Below, piece by piece: positions 9,021-17,793 of a stretch of 64,000 bases of DNA (positions are counted from its first letter, which is position 1; each line of letters opens with the position of its first letter). The notes under the pieces are model-generated. The model was not told the origin of the DNA and did not search any database. It was given only the letters and a program-made list of their open reading frames with translations. Source of the DNA: JAHRAW01 sp965212085 (GTDB lineage Bacteria > Pseudomonadota > Gammaproteobacteria > Arenicellales > Poriferihabitantaceae); NCBI GenBank assembly GCA_965212085.1, contig OZ243042.1, positions 930,001 to 994,000 on the forward strand, given 5' to 3'. The position numbers and the translations under genes are program-made.

Positions 9021-9391
9021 ACGATCCCGGTCCCGACCACGACTCCTTTCAAGCGATGATGGCCGAAGTGCGGGCGTTCCACGAAAAACACCGCTTTGCC
9101 GAGCGCGGCGGCGAAGACATGGCCTACCGGATCTCGCTGATGGCCGAGGAGTTGGGAGAGATTTCGGCGTGCGTGACCAAGGGCAAGCCCAAGGCCCGGC
9201 TGGCGGAAGAATGTGCTGACTTGCTGATCCTGCTGCTGGGCAACGCCATCGCCGCGGACTTCGACCTGGCGCGGGCCTTCCGGGAAAAAATGACCACCAT
9301 CAACCAACGCGGCAGCCGCATCGTGGACGGGCGTGTGCGGGTGTCGAACTTCGGCGACCGCGAAAAACAAACCGGAGAAGACGTTGAGTAA
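9017..9391 (+). CDS. MazG-like nucleotide pyrophosphohydrolase
   Basis: Small all-alpha NTP pyrophosphatase-type protein (124 residues). The metal-binding pattern is the MAEELGE helix (about 43-49) followed by the AEECADLLILLL helix (about 64-75), matching the ExxE...ExxD arrangement of MazG/dUTPase-2-type enzymes. The probable role is cleaning non-canonical or surplus (d)NTPs; the actual substrate cannot be told. It overlaps glyS by four bases and gmhB by several bases, so it is translated as part of that operon. Confidence 0.75.
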   Translation: MNDPGPDHDSFQAMMAEVRAFHEKHRFAERGGEDMAYRISLMAEELGEISACVTKGKPKARLAEECADLLILLLGNAIAADFDLARAFREKMTTINQRGSRIVDGRVRVSNFGDREKQTGEDVE

Positions 9392-9965
9392 ACGGCTGAT
9401 CATCCTCGACCGGGACGGCGTGATCAACCGCCTTTGTCCGCGGGGCGTCGCAAGCCCGGAAGAATGGGAAGCGCTTCCCGGCAGCCTTGAGGCCATCGCG
9501 CGGCTGTGCCGGGCGGACTACCGCGTGGTCATCATCACCAACCAATCGGGCATCGCCAGGGGGTTGTACAGCATCAACACCTTGAACCGGATTCACCAGA
9601 AAATGCTCGACGAACTGCAGCCCGCGGGCGGCGAAATAAGCGCCGTTTTCTTCTGCCCCCACGGCCCCGACGAGGGTTGCGAATGCCGCAAACCCAAACC
9701 CGGATTGTTCCTGGAACTGGCCGAGCGGTTGCAGTGCGATTTGCGCGAAGTGTGCGCCGTGGGCGATTCCATCCGCGACCTTGAGGCCGCGCACAACGCC
9801 GGGGCAAAACCGGTGCTGGTGGAAACCGGCAACGGCCGCACAACCGCCGAAGAGTTGGCGAACGCGCAACGGCAACCGCAACTCGGCGACGTGCCGGTCC
9901 ACCGCGACTTGGCCGCATTCGTCTCCACCCTGCTGGCGTCCGAGGCCGCGCCGGCGGATCAATAG
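9384..9965 (+). CDS. gmhB: D-glycero-beta-D-manno-heptose 1,7-bisphosphate 7-phosphatase
   Basis: HAD-superfamily phosphatase of ADP-heptose synthesis for the LPS inner core. Motif I ILDRDGVIN begins at residue 6, NQSGIARG follows near 46, and a Cys/His zinc loop (CPHGPDEGCECRK) is typical of GmhB, as is the downstream GDSIRDLEAA. I chose TTG 9384: it overlaps the preceding stop, has GGAGAAG (9374-9380) just upstream and gives 193 residues, the normal size. The frame is open further upstream to 9333, but that would add non-conserved residues. Confidence 0.9.
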   Translation: MSKRLIILDRDGVINRLCPRGVASPEEWEALPGSLEAIARLCRADYRVVIITNQSGIARGLYSINTLNRIHQKMLDELQPAGGEISAVFFCPHGPDEGCECRKPKPGLFLELAERLQCDLREVCAVGDSIRDLEAAHNAGAKPVLVETGNGRTTAEELANAQRQPQLGDVPVHRDLAAFVSTLLASEAAPADQ

Positions 9966-9993
9966 CCGCCGCCGGGCCGCCGATCAAACGCCG

Positions 9994-10710
9994 ATGACGC
10001 CGCTGCGCTCACTGATTTTTCTCAGCGGACAAATCCTCAGCGCGGTGTTGATCAGCCCGGTCGCGCTGCTCTGCCTGGCCCTGCCGTCGCTGTGGCGGGC
10101 GCGCGTCATCTCCTCGTGGGCGCGCTTCAACATCTGGTCGTTGAAACACGTTTGCGGCATCACCTTTGCCGTAACCGGAACGGAAAACATTCCCGCGCGG
10201 CCGGCGGTGCTGATCTCGAATCACCAGTCGGCCTGGGAGACGCTTTGCTTCCAGTTAATTTTTCCGCCGCAGTCGTACATCCTGAAATGGCAGTTGTTGT
10301 GGATTCCGTTTTTCGGCTGGGGACTGGCCGCCAACCGGCCGGTGGCGATCAACCGCTCGAAAAAAATCCGGGCACTGGAGCAGTTGCTCAAACAAGGCGC
10401 GGCGCGGCTCAACGAAGGCCGCTGGCTGGTGGTGTTCCCCGAAGGCACGCGCATGCCCCCCGGCCGCCCCGGAAAATTCCAGCCCGGCGGCGCGATGATC
10501 GCCGCCGCAAGCGGCGCGCCGGTGGTGCCGGTGGCCCATAACGCCGGCCTGTTCTGGCCAAAAAACGGATTCATCAAACACCCCGGCGTCATTCAAGTTC
10601 ACATCGGCGAAGCGATCCCAAGCGAAGGCCAAAAAGCCCGGGAAATCAACGCACGGGCGGAGGCGTGGATCGCCGAGGCTTTGCGCGCTTTGCCGAAGTC
10701 GCGGTCTTAG
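9994..10710 (+). CDS. plsC: 1-acyl-sn-glycerol-3-phosphate acyltransferase
   Basis: Membrane acyltransferase making phosphatidic acid. The start is ATG 9994, giving 238 residues; the open frame extends upstream but overlaps gmhB without similarity. A hydrophobic N-terminus (7-32) anchors it. The catalytic motif is NHQSAWE with H77, so the acidic residue of the HX4D motif is a glutamate (E82), a variant I also recall from other proteobacterial PlsC-type proteins. FPEGTR (148-153) binds the glycerol phosphate. The last bases overlap the convergent rsmA stop. Confidence 0.88.
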   Translation: MTPLRSLIFLSGQILSAVLISPVALLCLALPSLWRARVISSWARFNIWSLKHVCGITFAVTGTENIPARPAVLISNHQSAWETLCFQLIFPPQSYILKWQLLWIPFFGWGLAANRPVAINRSKKIRALEQLLKQGAARLNEGRWLVVFPEGTRMPPGRPGKFQPGGAMIAAASGAPVVPVAHNAGLFWPKNGFIKHPGVIQVHIGEAIPSEGQKAREINARAEAWIAEALRALPKSRS

Positions 10711-11582
10711 TCCGACTTCAGTCCGCCCCTCTGGACTCTGGAAACCACATCCGCAAGCGCAACATACTCCTCCACCGACAACGCCTCGGCGCGCAGTGCC
10801 GGGTTGATATTCGCTTGGGCAAATTGTTCGTTTTGTACGAGCGTTGCAAGGGAGTTGTGCAAAGTCTTTCGGCGCTGGCCGAAAGCCGTGGCGACCACGG
10901 TGTTGAAAACTTGCCGGTCGCGGGCTTGCAGGGGCTGCTTTTTCGGAGTCAGACGCAGCACCGTTGAGGTAACTTTCGGGGGCGGGTCGAACGCATCGGG
11001 GGGCACGTCAAACAATGGCTCGCAGTCGAGTTCCACGGCCGCCATCACCGAAAGCCGGCCGTAGTTTTTATTTCCGGGGCCGGCGGCGAGGCGCAGCGCC
11101 ACTTCTTTTTGCAGCATGAACAGCATGTCGTGGACGTGCTCAATCTGCTTCAGCAGGTGAAAAATCAGCGGCGTTGAAATGTTGTAGGGCAGGTTGCCCA
11201 CCAACCGAAGCCGGGCGGGCGCGCGGGGATCGTCCGATGCGATGGCGTCGCGCAAATTGAAAACAAGCATATCGGCTTGGATAACCCGCACCCGCTCCGG
11301 CGCATAACGCCGCTCCAGCCGCTGCGCCAGGTCGCGGTCGAGTTCCACCACGGTGATCGGCGCCGCGTTTTTCATCTGCGCGCCAGCCAATGAATCAACC
11401 AGTAAATCCGTGAGCGCGCCCCGCCCCGGCCCGATCTCAAGAATCCGCCCATCATTTCCGGGATCAAAAGCGACGGCCAAACGAACCAGACGGTTCAGTA
11501 CGCCGCGGTCGGTCAGGAAGTGCTGGCCGAAACGTTTGCGTGGCCGGTGCGGCCGGAGTGGCCGGAGTGGCCCGTCAGTCAC
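10707..11582 (-). CDS. rsmA: 16S rRNA (A1518/A1519) dimethyltransferase
   Basis: KsgA-type methyltransferase that dimethylates two adjacent adenines of 16S rRNA helix 45 during 30S maturation. Seen: RFGQHFLTD at the N-terminus, the SAM motif EIGPGRGALT, and the catalytic NLPYNIST. It has 291 residues, normal. It overlaps the end of pdxA by eight bases and closes the minus-strand run glmU-glmS-atl-pdxA-rsmA. The pdxA-rsmA pairing is classic in gammaproteobacteria. The 3' end meets plsC tail to tail. Confidence 0.96.
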   Translation of the reverse strand: MTDGPLRPLRPHRPRKRFGQHFLTDRGVLNRLVRLAVAFDPGNDGRILEIGPGRGALTDLLVDSLAGAQMKNAAPITVVELDRDLAQRLERRYAPERVRVIQADMLVFNLRDAIASDDPRAPARLRLVGNLPYNISTPLIFHLLKQIEHVHDMLFMLQKEVALRLAAGPGNKNYGRLSVMAAVELDCEPLFDVPPDAFDPPPKVTSTVLRLTPKKQPLQARDRQVFNTVVATAFGQRRKTLHNSLATLVQNEQFAQANINPALRAEALSVEEYVALADVVSRVQRGGLKSD

Positions 11583-12570
11583 CGGTTTTCCGGTTGGCGG
11601 CCAACTCGCGGGCCAGGGCGATGGCCGCTTTGAGGCTGGATTCGTCGGCTAAGCCGGTGCCGGCCAGTTCCAGTGCGGTGCCGTGGTCAACCGAGGTGCG
11701 GACGATGGGCAGGCCCAGGGTGACGTTCACGGTATCAAAGAAGCCCGCGTGTTTGGTTACCGGCAAGCCCTGGTCGTGATACATCGCCAGCACCGCGTCA
11801 AGGGCCGCCAGCCGGTCGGGGGTGAACGCGGTGTCCGCCGGGAGCGGCCCGATGATGCCGGCGCCTTCGGCGCGCAACTCATCCAAAGTCGGCGTGATTA
11901 CCTCGATTTCTTCGCGGCCCAGGTAGCCGCCTTCGCCGGCGTGGGGGTTGAGTCCGCAGACGCCGAGGGTCGGTTGCGCGACCTTGAACAGACGCCGCAG
12001 GTCGTCAAGGATAACGCCGATGACTTCCCTGAGCCGGTTTTTGGTAATTCGGCGCGGGACTTCCGCGAGCGGCACGTGGTTGGTCAGCAGGCATACCCGC
12101 ATGACACTGTTGGCCAGCATCATCACCGGCGCGGGCGCGCCGCAGCGTTCGGCGACCCATTCGGTGTGGCCGCAAAACGGAATGCCCGCCCGGTTGATGG
12201 CGGCCTTGTTGGCGGGGGCGGTTGTCATGGCGTCAAACCGGCCGTCCAGGCAAAGGTCCACCGCGCGGTCAATGCAGCCGACGACGTATTCGCTGTTTTC
12301 GGGATTCAGTTCGCCGGGAACCGCTTTCGTTTTGCACGGCTGATGAATCACCGCCAACGCCCCCGGACGGCCGGGCGAGTCGTCGTACTCAACCACGTTC
12401 ACCGGCAATCCCAAAATCCCGGCGCGCGCTTTCAGCATGGCGGCGTCGCCGATGGCTACGATGGCGGCGGCGGCGGGAAGCGGCGTCGCGGCCACCTTCA
12501 ACACAATGTCCGGGCCGATGCCGGCGGGGTCGCCGGTGGTGACGAGGATGCGGGGCGGCGACTCAATCAT
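11575..12570 (-). CDS. pdxA: 4-hydroxythreonine-4-phosphate dehydrogenase
   Basis: Zn-dependent NAD(P) enzyme in pyridoxal 5'-phosphate synthesis. The N-terminal TTGDPAGIGPD, the metal-ligand histidines in GHTEW, NPHAGEGG and MYHDQGL, and the PADTAF loop are all present. I prefer ATG 12570 over the TTG at 12588, because the extra residues are not conserved and the ATG overlaps the preceding stop by eight bases. Length is then 331 residues, normal. Together with glmS (glutamine amidotransferase) and rsmA it forms a housekeeping operon. Confidence 0.95.
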   Translation of the reverse strand: MIESPPRILVTTGDPAGIGPDIVLKVAATPLPAAAAIVAIGDAAMLKARAGILGLPVNVVEYDDSPGRPGALAVIHQPCKTKAVPGELNPENSEYVVGCIDRAVDLCLDGRFDAMTTAPANKAAINRAGIPFCGHTEWVAERCGAPAPVMMLANSVMRVCLLTNHVPLAEVPRRITKNRLREVIGVILDDLRRLFKVAQPTLGVCGLNPHAGEGGYLGREEIEVITPTLDELRAEGAGIIGPLPADTAFTPDRLAALDAVLAMYHDQGLPVTKHAGFFDTVNVTLGLPIVRTSVDHGTALELAGTGLADESSLKAAIALARELAANRKTGD

Positions 12571-12907
12571 CCGGCGGCCACGCTGCAAACGGCGGCGGCT
12601 CGGATTCCGTCCAGCCGAAGCGCTCGAAATTCACCCGGCCGTTTTGATCGAACACCACGCCTTCGCTCAGCAATCTCTGCTTCTGCCGTTCATCGCCGCC
12701 GCCCCCGCCACCCTTGCGCGCGCTGATTTCCCCCTTGCTGTTGATCACCCGGTGCCACGGAATGCCCTGGTCCGGCGGCGTGGCGGCCATGGCGTAACCC
12801 ACCTCGCGGGCGCTGCAGTTGACCATCCTCGCGATGCGCCCGTAACTCGCCACCGCGCCGCGCGGGATGCGCTTGACTACTTCGTAGATGTCCCGGTAGC
12901 GGCTCAC
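12563..12907 (-). CDS. Alkyltransferase-like DNA repair protein (Atl/MGMT-like)
   Basis: A 114-residue protein with the fold of the C-terminal domain of O6-alkylguanine-DNA alkyltransferase. The active-site PCHRV is replaced by PWHRV (Trp for the acceptor Cys), the hallmark of Atl proteins. These bind alkylated guanine and hand it to nucleotide-excision repair instead of repairing it. The helix-turn-helix segment GAVASYGRIARMV is present. A run of six glycines interrupts the loop after the active site (ARKGGGGGG). It lies between glmS and pdxA on the same strand. Confidence 0.88.
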   Translation of the reverse strand: MSRYRDIYEVVKRIPRGAVASYGRIARMVNCSAREVGYAMAATPPDQGIPWHRVINSKGEISARKGGGGGGDERQKQRLLSEGVVFDQNGRVNFERFGWTESEPPPFAAWPPDD

Positions 12908-12911
12908 GCGC

Positions 12912-14783
12912 TCATTCCACCGTCACCGACTTTGCCAGATTCCTCGGCTTGTCCACGTCCGTGCCCTTGATCAGGGCGACGTGATAGGCCAGCAGTTGCA
13001 GCGGAATGGTGTAGATGATCGGCGCCATGGAGCTGTCCACCGGGGCGATGTCAATGACCTGAACGTTGTCATCAACGCTGATCCTGGACGCCGGGTCGGC
13101 GAACACGATGAGCCGCGCGCCGCGCGCCCGGACTTCTTCAATGTTGGATTTCAGTTTGTCCAGCAGGCGGTCGTTGGGGGCCACCGAGATGACCGGCATA
13201 TCAAAATCCACCAGCGCCAGCGGGCCGTGCTTTAACTCCCCGGCGGGGTAGGCCTCGGCGTGGATGTAGGAAATTTCCTTGAGTTTGAGGGCACCTTCCA
13301 GGGCGATCGGGTAGTGGGCGCCGCGCCCCAGGAACAACGCGTGCTGCTTGTCGGCGAACTGTTCGGCGACGTCGGCGATCACCGGCTCCAGGGCGATGGC
13401 TTTTTCCACCTTGGCCGGCAGTTCGCGCAGCTCCCCGACCAGCCGGGCTTCGTCGCTTTCGGTCATGTTGAAGCGCCGCCCGAGGGCGATGACCAGCAGG
13501 CGCAGCGCGGTCAGTTGGGTGGTGAACGCCTTGGTTGAAGCGACGCCGATTTCCGGGCCGGCGTGGGTCATCAGCGCCAGATCCGAGGCGCGCACCAGCG
13601 AACTCTCCGGGGAGTTGCAGATGGTCAGGCTGGGGCCGAACCCCTGCTGCCCGGCGACTTCCAGCGCCGCCAGGGTGTCGATGGTTTCGCCGGATTGCGA
13701 CAGGGTTACCACCAGGCAGTCATCCGGGGGGGCGTGCATGCGCGACCTGAACTCGCTGGCGATTTCGGTGCGGCACGGCACGCCGTAGCGCTCGAACCAG
13801 TAGGCGGCGACCATGCCGGCGTGGTAACTGGTGCCGCAGGCGATGATGCGCACCGCGCGGGTGCGGTCGAAGATCGCCTTGGCGCCGGGGCCGAAACATG
13901 CTTCCAGCACCCGCGCGCCGGTGATGCGGCCTTCCAGGGTGTTGGCAATGGCCACGCCCTGTTCGTGGATTTCCTTGAGCATGTAGTGGCGGTAGTCGCC
14001 GAGTTCGATGGCGTCCGGCGACAGCGAGCAGGTGCGCCGATCGCGTTTTTGTGGTTGGCCGTGCTGGTCAACGATGGAAATGTTGTCCTTGCCCTTGTCA
14101 GTGCCGGCGCCGGCGCCGTTGAGGTCAACGATGTCGCCGTCTTCGAGGACGAAAAAATCCCTGGTTACGGCGATCAGCGCGGCCATGTCCGAGGCGATGA
14201 AGGCTTCGCCACCGCTATCGTCGGCGCCAATGCCGACCACCAGCGGCGAACCCCGGCGGGCGCCCACCAGGCGGTTCGGTTCATCGGCGCTGAGCACGCC
14301 GATGGCGTACGCGCCTTCGAGAACCGCGACCGTCGCCTTGACCGCTTCGAGCAGGTCAAGCCCTTTGCGGGTGTGGCGGTAAATTTCGTTGACCACTACT
14401 TCGGTGTCGGTCTGCGACACGCTCTCGAAGCCTTCGGCCTTTTGCGCATTGCGCAGGGCTTCGTGGTTTTCGATGATGCCGTTGCATACCAGCGCCAGCG
14501 AGCCGCCGCTCACGTGCGGATGGGCGTTGACCTCGGTGGGCGGGCCGTGGGTGGCCCAGCGGGTGTGGGCGATGCCGGTGGAGCCTTGCATCGCTTCGGA
14601 GTTGGACAACGCGCGCTCCAGCTCGATGACCTTGCCGACGCTGCGGGTTCGCAGGAGCCGCCGGTTGCGGTCAATCACGGCCACGCCGGCGGAGTCGTAG
14701 CCGCGGTATTCAAGCCGCTTCAACCCGTCCAGCAAGACCGGCAGGACATTCTCCCGGCCCACCGCTCCGACTATTCCGCACAT
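12912..14783 (-). CDS. glmS: Glutamine-fructose-6-phosphate aminotransferase
   Basis: Makes glucosamine-6-P from fructose-6-P and glutamine, the first step to UDP-GlcNAc. Cys2 (CGIVGAVG) is the N-terminal amidotransferase nucleophile, followed by LEYRGYDSAG. The C-terminal half has two SIS domains (TLSQSGETIDT, STKAFTTQ) and ends DKPRNLAKSVTVE as usual. At 623 residues it is a little longer than the common ~610; part of the excess is a Gly/Ala/Asp insertion (NGAGAGTDKGKD). It follows glmU by 29 bp, so the two adjacent pathway genes probably share a transcript. Confidence 0.97.
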   Translation of the reverse strand: MCGIVGAVGRENVLPVLLDGLKRLEYRGYDSAGVAVIDRNRRLLRTRSVGKVIELERALSNSEAMQGSTGIAHTRWATHGPPTEVNAHPHVSGGSLALVCNGIIENHEALRNAQKAEGFESVSQTDTEVVVNEIYRHTRKGLDLLEAVKATVAVLEGAYAIGVLSADEPNRLVGARRGSPLVVGIGADDSGGEAFIASDMAALIAVTRDFFVLEDGDIVDLNGAGAGTDKGKDNISIVDQHGQPQKRDRRTCSLSPDAIELGDYRHYMLKEIHEQGVAIANTLEGRITGARVLEACFGPGAKAIFDRTRAVRIIACGTSYHAGMVAAYWFERYGVPCRTEIASEFRSRMHAPPDDCLVVTLSQSGETIDTLAALEVAGQQGFGPSLTICNSPESSLVRASDLALMTHAGPEIGVASTKAFTTQLTALRLLVIALGRRFNMTESDEARLVGELRELPAKVEKAIALEPVIADVAEQFADKQHALFLGRGAHYPIALEGALKLKEISYIHAEAYPAGELKHGPLALVDFDMPVISVAPNDRLLDKLKSNIEEVRARGARLIVFADPASRISVDDNVQVIDIAPVDSSMAPIIYTIPLQLLAYHVALIKGTDVDKPRNLAKSVTVE

Positions 14784-14812
14784 GCTGTTTTGCTCATGGA
14801 GTTATTCCGCGA

Positions 14813-16255
14813 TTATCCCGCTTTGGGGGTTGATGGTTTGCCGGCGGGTCGTTTTTTCATTGGCCGCGTCCAGCCTTCAACAGTGGTTTGTTTCGTCCGC
14901 CCGACCGCCAGCGTCCCGGCGGCGACGTCTTCGGTGATGGTGGAGCCGGCGCCGATGGTGGCACCGGCGCCGATGGCGAGGGGCGCCACCAGCTGGCTGT
15001 TGGAGCCGACGAACACGTGGTCGCCGATGACGGTGCGGTGCTTGTCGGCGCCGTCGTAGTTGCAGGTGATTACCCCGGCGCCGACGTTGACGCCGGCGCC
15101 GAGGTCGCTGTCGCCCACGTAGCTGAGGTGATTCACTTTGGAATCCCGCCCGACTCGGCTTTTTTTGATCTCAACAAAGTTGCCGACTCGCGCGCCGCCG
15201 TCGAGTTCGGTTTGCGGGCGCAACCGGGCAAAGGGGCCGACGGTGCAACGCTCGCCGACCACCGCGTCTTCGATGACGCAGTTGGCTTCGATGACGCTTC
15301 CGGCGCCGATGCTACTGTTGCGGACGATGCTGTTGGCGCCGATGGCGCAGCCGTCGCCGACCACTACGCGGCCTTCAAGGATGACGTTGACATCCACCAC
15401 GCAGTCGCGCCCAAACGCACAACGCCCGCGAACATCAAAGCGCGCCGGGTCGCGCAGGCACACGCCTTGTTCGAGCAAGTTGCGCGCCTGGTTCATCTGG
15501 TGGATGCGCTCCACCCGGGCGAGGTCGGCCTGGGAATTGACCCCTAGGGTTTCCTCAACCTCGGCGGGCCGGCAGGCGGCAATTTCCACCCCGGCGGCGG
15601 CGGCGTGGCCGACCAGGTCGGTGAGATAAAATTCTTTCTGGGCATTGTCATCATCGAGTTTGGCGAGCCCCGCTTTGATGAGCGCGGCGGGTGCGGCGAT
15701 AAAGCCGGTGTTACATTCGCGGATTTGCCGCTGGGCGTGGTCGGCGTCCTTTTCCTCAACGATGCGCACCACCCGGCCCCGTTCATCGCGCACGATGCGC
15801 CCGAGGCCCGCGGGATTTTCCATCTCGGCGGTCAGCAACCCAAGGCTATTTTCAACGCCAACGGCGAGCAGCGATTTCAGCGTCTGCGGAGTGATGAGCG
15901 GCGTATCGCCGTACAACAACAATACCGTGGCCGCATCATCCACCGCCGGCATCGCCTGCATGGCGGCGTGCCCGGTGCCGAGGCGTTTTTTCTGGATGAC
16001 CCAGTTGAGGTTGGCGGGGCGGTCGGCGGGGTCGGCAGGATAAACCGCGCGGTCGCGCTCCACGGCGGCCTGCATCGCTTCCAGGTGATCGCCGGCCACC
16101 ACGTGGATTTTGGCCGGTGCCGGTTTGAGGGCATTCGCCGCCTCAATGACGCGGGCCAGCATTGGCCGCCCGCCGACGTTGTGCAGGGCCTTGGGCAGGG
16201 TCGAACGCATCCGCACGCCTTCGCCCGCGGCCAGGATGATCGCTTCGAGAATCAT
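14813..16255 (-). CDS. glmU: Bifunctional GlmU (UDP-GlcNAc pyrophosphorylase / GlcN-1-P acetyltransferase)
   Basis: Makes UDP-GlcNAc for peptidoglycan and LPS. The N-terminal uridyltransferase domain begins with AIILAAGEGVRMRS and LPKALH, with LLYGDTPLI further on. The C-terminal left-handed beta-helix acetyltransferase shows hexapeptide repeats and the NFVEIKKS, GAGVITCNYDG and SNSQLVAPL segments. It has 480 residues against a usual ~455; the extra residues are a Lys/Pro-rich tail. First gene of the glmU-glmS-atl-pdxA-rsmA run and divergent from the ykgJ-like gene. Confidence 0.97.
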   Translation of the reverse strand: MILEAIILAAGEGVRMRSTLPKALHNVGGRPMLARVIEAANALKPAPAKIHVVAGDHLEAMQAAVERDRAVYPADPADRPANLNWVIQKKRLGTGHAAMQAMPAVDDAATVLLLYGDTPLITPQTLKSLLAVGVENSLGLLTAEMENPAGLGRIVRDERGRVVRIVEEKDADHAQRQIRECNTGFIAAPAALIKAGLAKLDDDNAQKEFYLTDLVGHAAAAGVEIAACRPAEVEETLGVNSQADLARVERIHQMNQARNLLEQGVCLRDPARFDVRGRCAFGRDCVVDVNVILEGRVVVGDGCAIGANSIVRNSSIGAGSVIEANCVIEDAVVGERCTVGPFARLRPQTELDGGARVGNFVEIKKSRVGRDSKVNHLSYVGDSDLGAGVNVGAGVITCNYDGADKHRTVIGDHVFVGSNSQLVAPLAIGAGATIGAGSTITEDVAAGTLAVGRTKQTTVEGWTRPMKKRPAGKPSTPKAG

Positions 16256-16338
16256 GGTAGCCAGTGGTGATGAAATGGGTGGTGAATAGGTTACTATGGT
16301 CGCCCGATTTTACCCCCGAAAGCGGGCGGCTGCCCACA

Positions 16339-16362
16339 AATATCACGGCGAATATCACGGCG
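16339..16362. repeat. Perfect tandem 12-bp duplication upstream of the ykgJ-like gene
   Basis: AATATCACGGCG occurs twice head to tail (16339-16350 and 16351-16362), ending six bases before the chosen ATG. It covers the place where a ribosome site would be. The 12-bp period matches tandem repeats inside valS, holC and ileS. Confidence 0.7.
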
Positions 16363-16368
16363 AAAATT

Positions 16369-17208
16369 ATGGCGCGCGAAGACCTCGAAAATATCAAAAA
16401 CGAAATCCCCTGGGAAAGCCCGGTGCAGCCCGTGGAGCTCGGCCTCGACAGCGAAATCCGCTTTGACTGTCACAAGGGCGTGTCGTGTTTCAACGCCTGC
16501 TGCAAAAACATCGACATCACCCTGATGCCCTACGACATCCTGCGCCTCAAACGCCGCGCCGGGCTGACCTCGTCCCAGTGGGTCGCCCGCCACACCGTGC
16601 CGTTCCATCTGGACGCCCACGAAATGCCGGGCCTGAAAATGGCCACCAAACCCGGCACCAGCGAATGCGTATTTCTCCGCGAGGCCGGTTGCAGCGTCTA
16701 CGAAGACCGCCCCACCGCGTGCCGCTACTACGCCCTCGGCTCCATGGGCGTGCGCCGCCCCGCCGGCGACGGCGTGGACGACATCTACTTCACGGTCAAA
16801 GAGGATCACTGCAAGGGCCACGAAGAACCCCGGCGCCTGAGCGTGCGCCAGTACCGCAACGAACAGGGCATCGAAAAGTACGACAAAATGAACCGCGAGT
16901 GGCGCGACATCATCCTCAAAAAACGCTCGTCCGGCCCAACCGTAGGCAAACCGAGCGACCGCTCCCTGCAACTTTTCGATATGTGCAGCTACGATATGGA
17001 CAACTTCCGCGACTTCATCGCCGGCGACGGGTTTGTGGAAGTGTTTGACCTTGGCCCGGAGGAGCGGGCGGCGTTGATGGAAGATGAAGACAAGTTGTTG
17101 TTGTTTGCGTGTCGTTTTTTGAAGCAGGTATTGTTTGGGGAGATGACGATTGCGGTGAAGGCGGATGCGCGGGAGAGGCGGTTGGAGAAGAAGCGGAAGC
17201 GCGGGTAA
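16369..17208 (+). CDS. YkgJ-family cysteine-cluster protein
   Basis: A 279-residue protein of the YkgJ/CxxxCxxCC (UPF0153-like) family, presumed to bind Zn or an Fe-S cluster; function unknown. The cysteine pattern is C-x5-C-x3-CC (CHKGVSCFNACC) near the N-terminus, then GCSVYEDRPTACRYY, then a later DHCKGH. I chose ATG 16369 (MAREDLEN) because the open frame upstream to 16264 has no conserved features and overlaps the glmU promoter side. The C-terminus is Lys/Arg-rich. Base composition shifts to AT-rich just after the stop. Confidence 0.72.
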   Translation: MAREDLENIKNEIPWESPVQPVELGLDSEIRFDCHKGVSCFNACCKNIDITLMPYDILRLKRRAGLTSSQWVARHTVPFHLDAHEMPGLKMATKPGTSECVFLREAGCSVYEDRPTACRYYALGSMGVRRPAGDGVDDIYFTVKEDHCKGHEEPRRLSVRQYRNEQGIEKYDKMNREWRDIILKKRSSGPTVGKPSDRSLQLFDMCSYDMDNFRDFIAGDGFVEVFDLGPEERAALMEDEDKLLLFACRFLKQVLFGEMTIAVKADARERRLEKKRKRG

Positions 17209-17230
17209 TCGAAGTTACAAAGGGGCAGTC

Positions 17231-17252
17231 AAATTAGCCGAATGGCTATTTT
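17231..17252. terminator. Small hairpin with T run between ykgJ-like gene and immA-like gene
   Basis: The stem TAGCC/GGCTA with loop GAAT is followed on the + strand by TTTT and preceded by AAAT, so it could end transcription in both directions between two convergent genes. The stem is only five base pairs, so confidence is modest. Confidence 0.4.
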
Positions 17253-17793
17253 ACCCCATATGCATAATAAGACCTGTATTTCGCAATCGATATTCCATTG
17301 CTTGTTGGCTTACTTCGAATTCTTGAGCTAACGCTTGGATTCCGGCTTTTTTAGAAATATCCAGACTGTTCTCTTCAATATACGCTTTGAGCAGCTGTTT
17401 TGGCATTAGTATCTCAGCGGCGAACGCATTGGCTTCCATTTCCTTTAAGGGATCATAATCATTTTTTTCATGTGCATTACTGCGGAAATATACCTCTGAT
17501 TTGTCGATAAATACAGGCAGGGCATCTTTTTTTCTTCTATGCAGGATATAATGTCCAAGTTCGTGAGCAATCGTGAACCGTTTGCGAGTTGAGGAATGAA
17601 GGGAATTAACAACTACTACGGCTGGTTTCTGCCCCAAGATTAACAAACCAGAAAACTCTTTTTCAAGTGGTCTTTCATCAACTTTTAACTGAAGATGTGA
17701 CAGTACTTTCTGCAAATTTATCGGAATAAGCAAAGCATCAGCCTGTTTAAGTAATGACTCTGCTTTTGATGCGATTTTTTGGAATACGATCAT
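17251..17793 (-). CDS. ImmA/IrrE-family metallopeptidase
   Basis: A 180-residue zinc peptidase-like protein with the HELGH motif (H77, E78, H81) and a downstream EANAFAAEILMP segment that supplies the third ligand. The family cleaves or inactivates partner XRE repressors to switch on mobile-element or stress genes. Its ATG overlaps the stop of the upstream XRE gene by four bases (ATGA), a typical repressor/anti-repressor pair. It is AT-rich compared with the flanking core genes. The target is inferred to be the neighbouring regulator. Confidence 0.88.
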   Translation of the reverse strand: MIVFQKIASKAESLLKQADALLIPINLQKVLSHLQLKVDERPLEKEFSGLLILGQKPAVVVVNSLHSSTRKRFTIAHELGHYILHRRKKDALPVFIDKSEVYFRSNAHEKNDYDPLKEMEANAFAAEILMPKQLLKAYIEENSLDISKKAGIQALAQEFEVSQQAMEYRLRNTGLIMHMG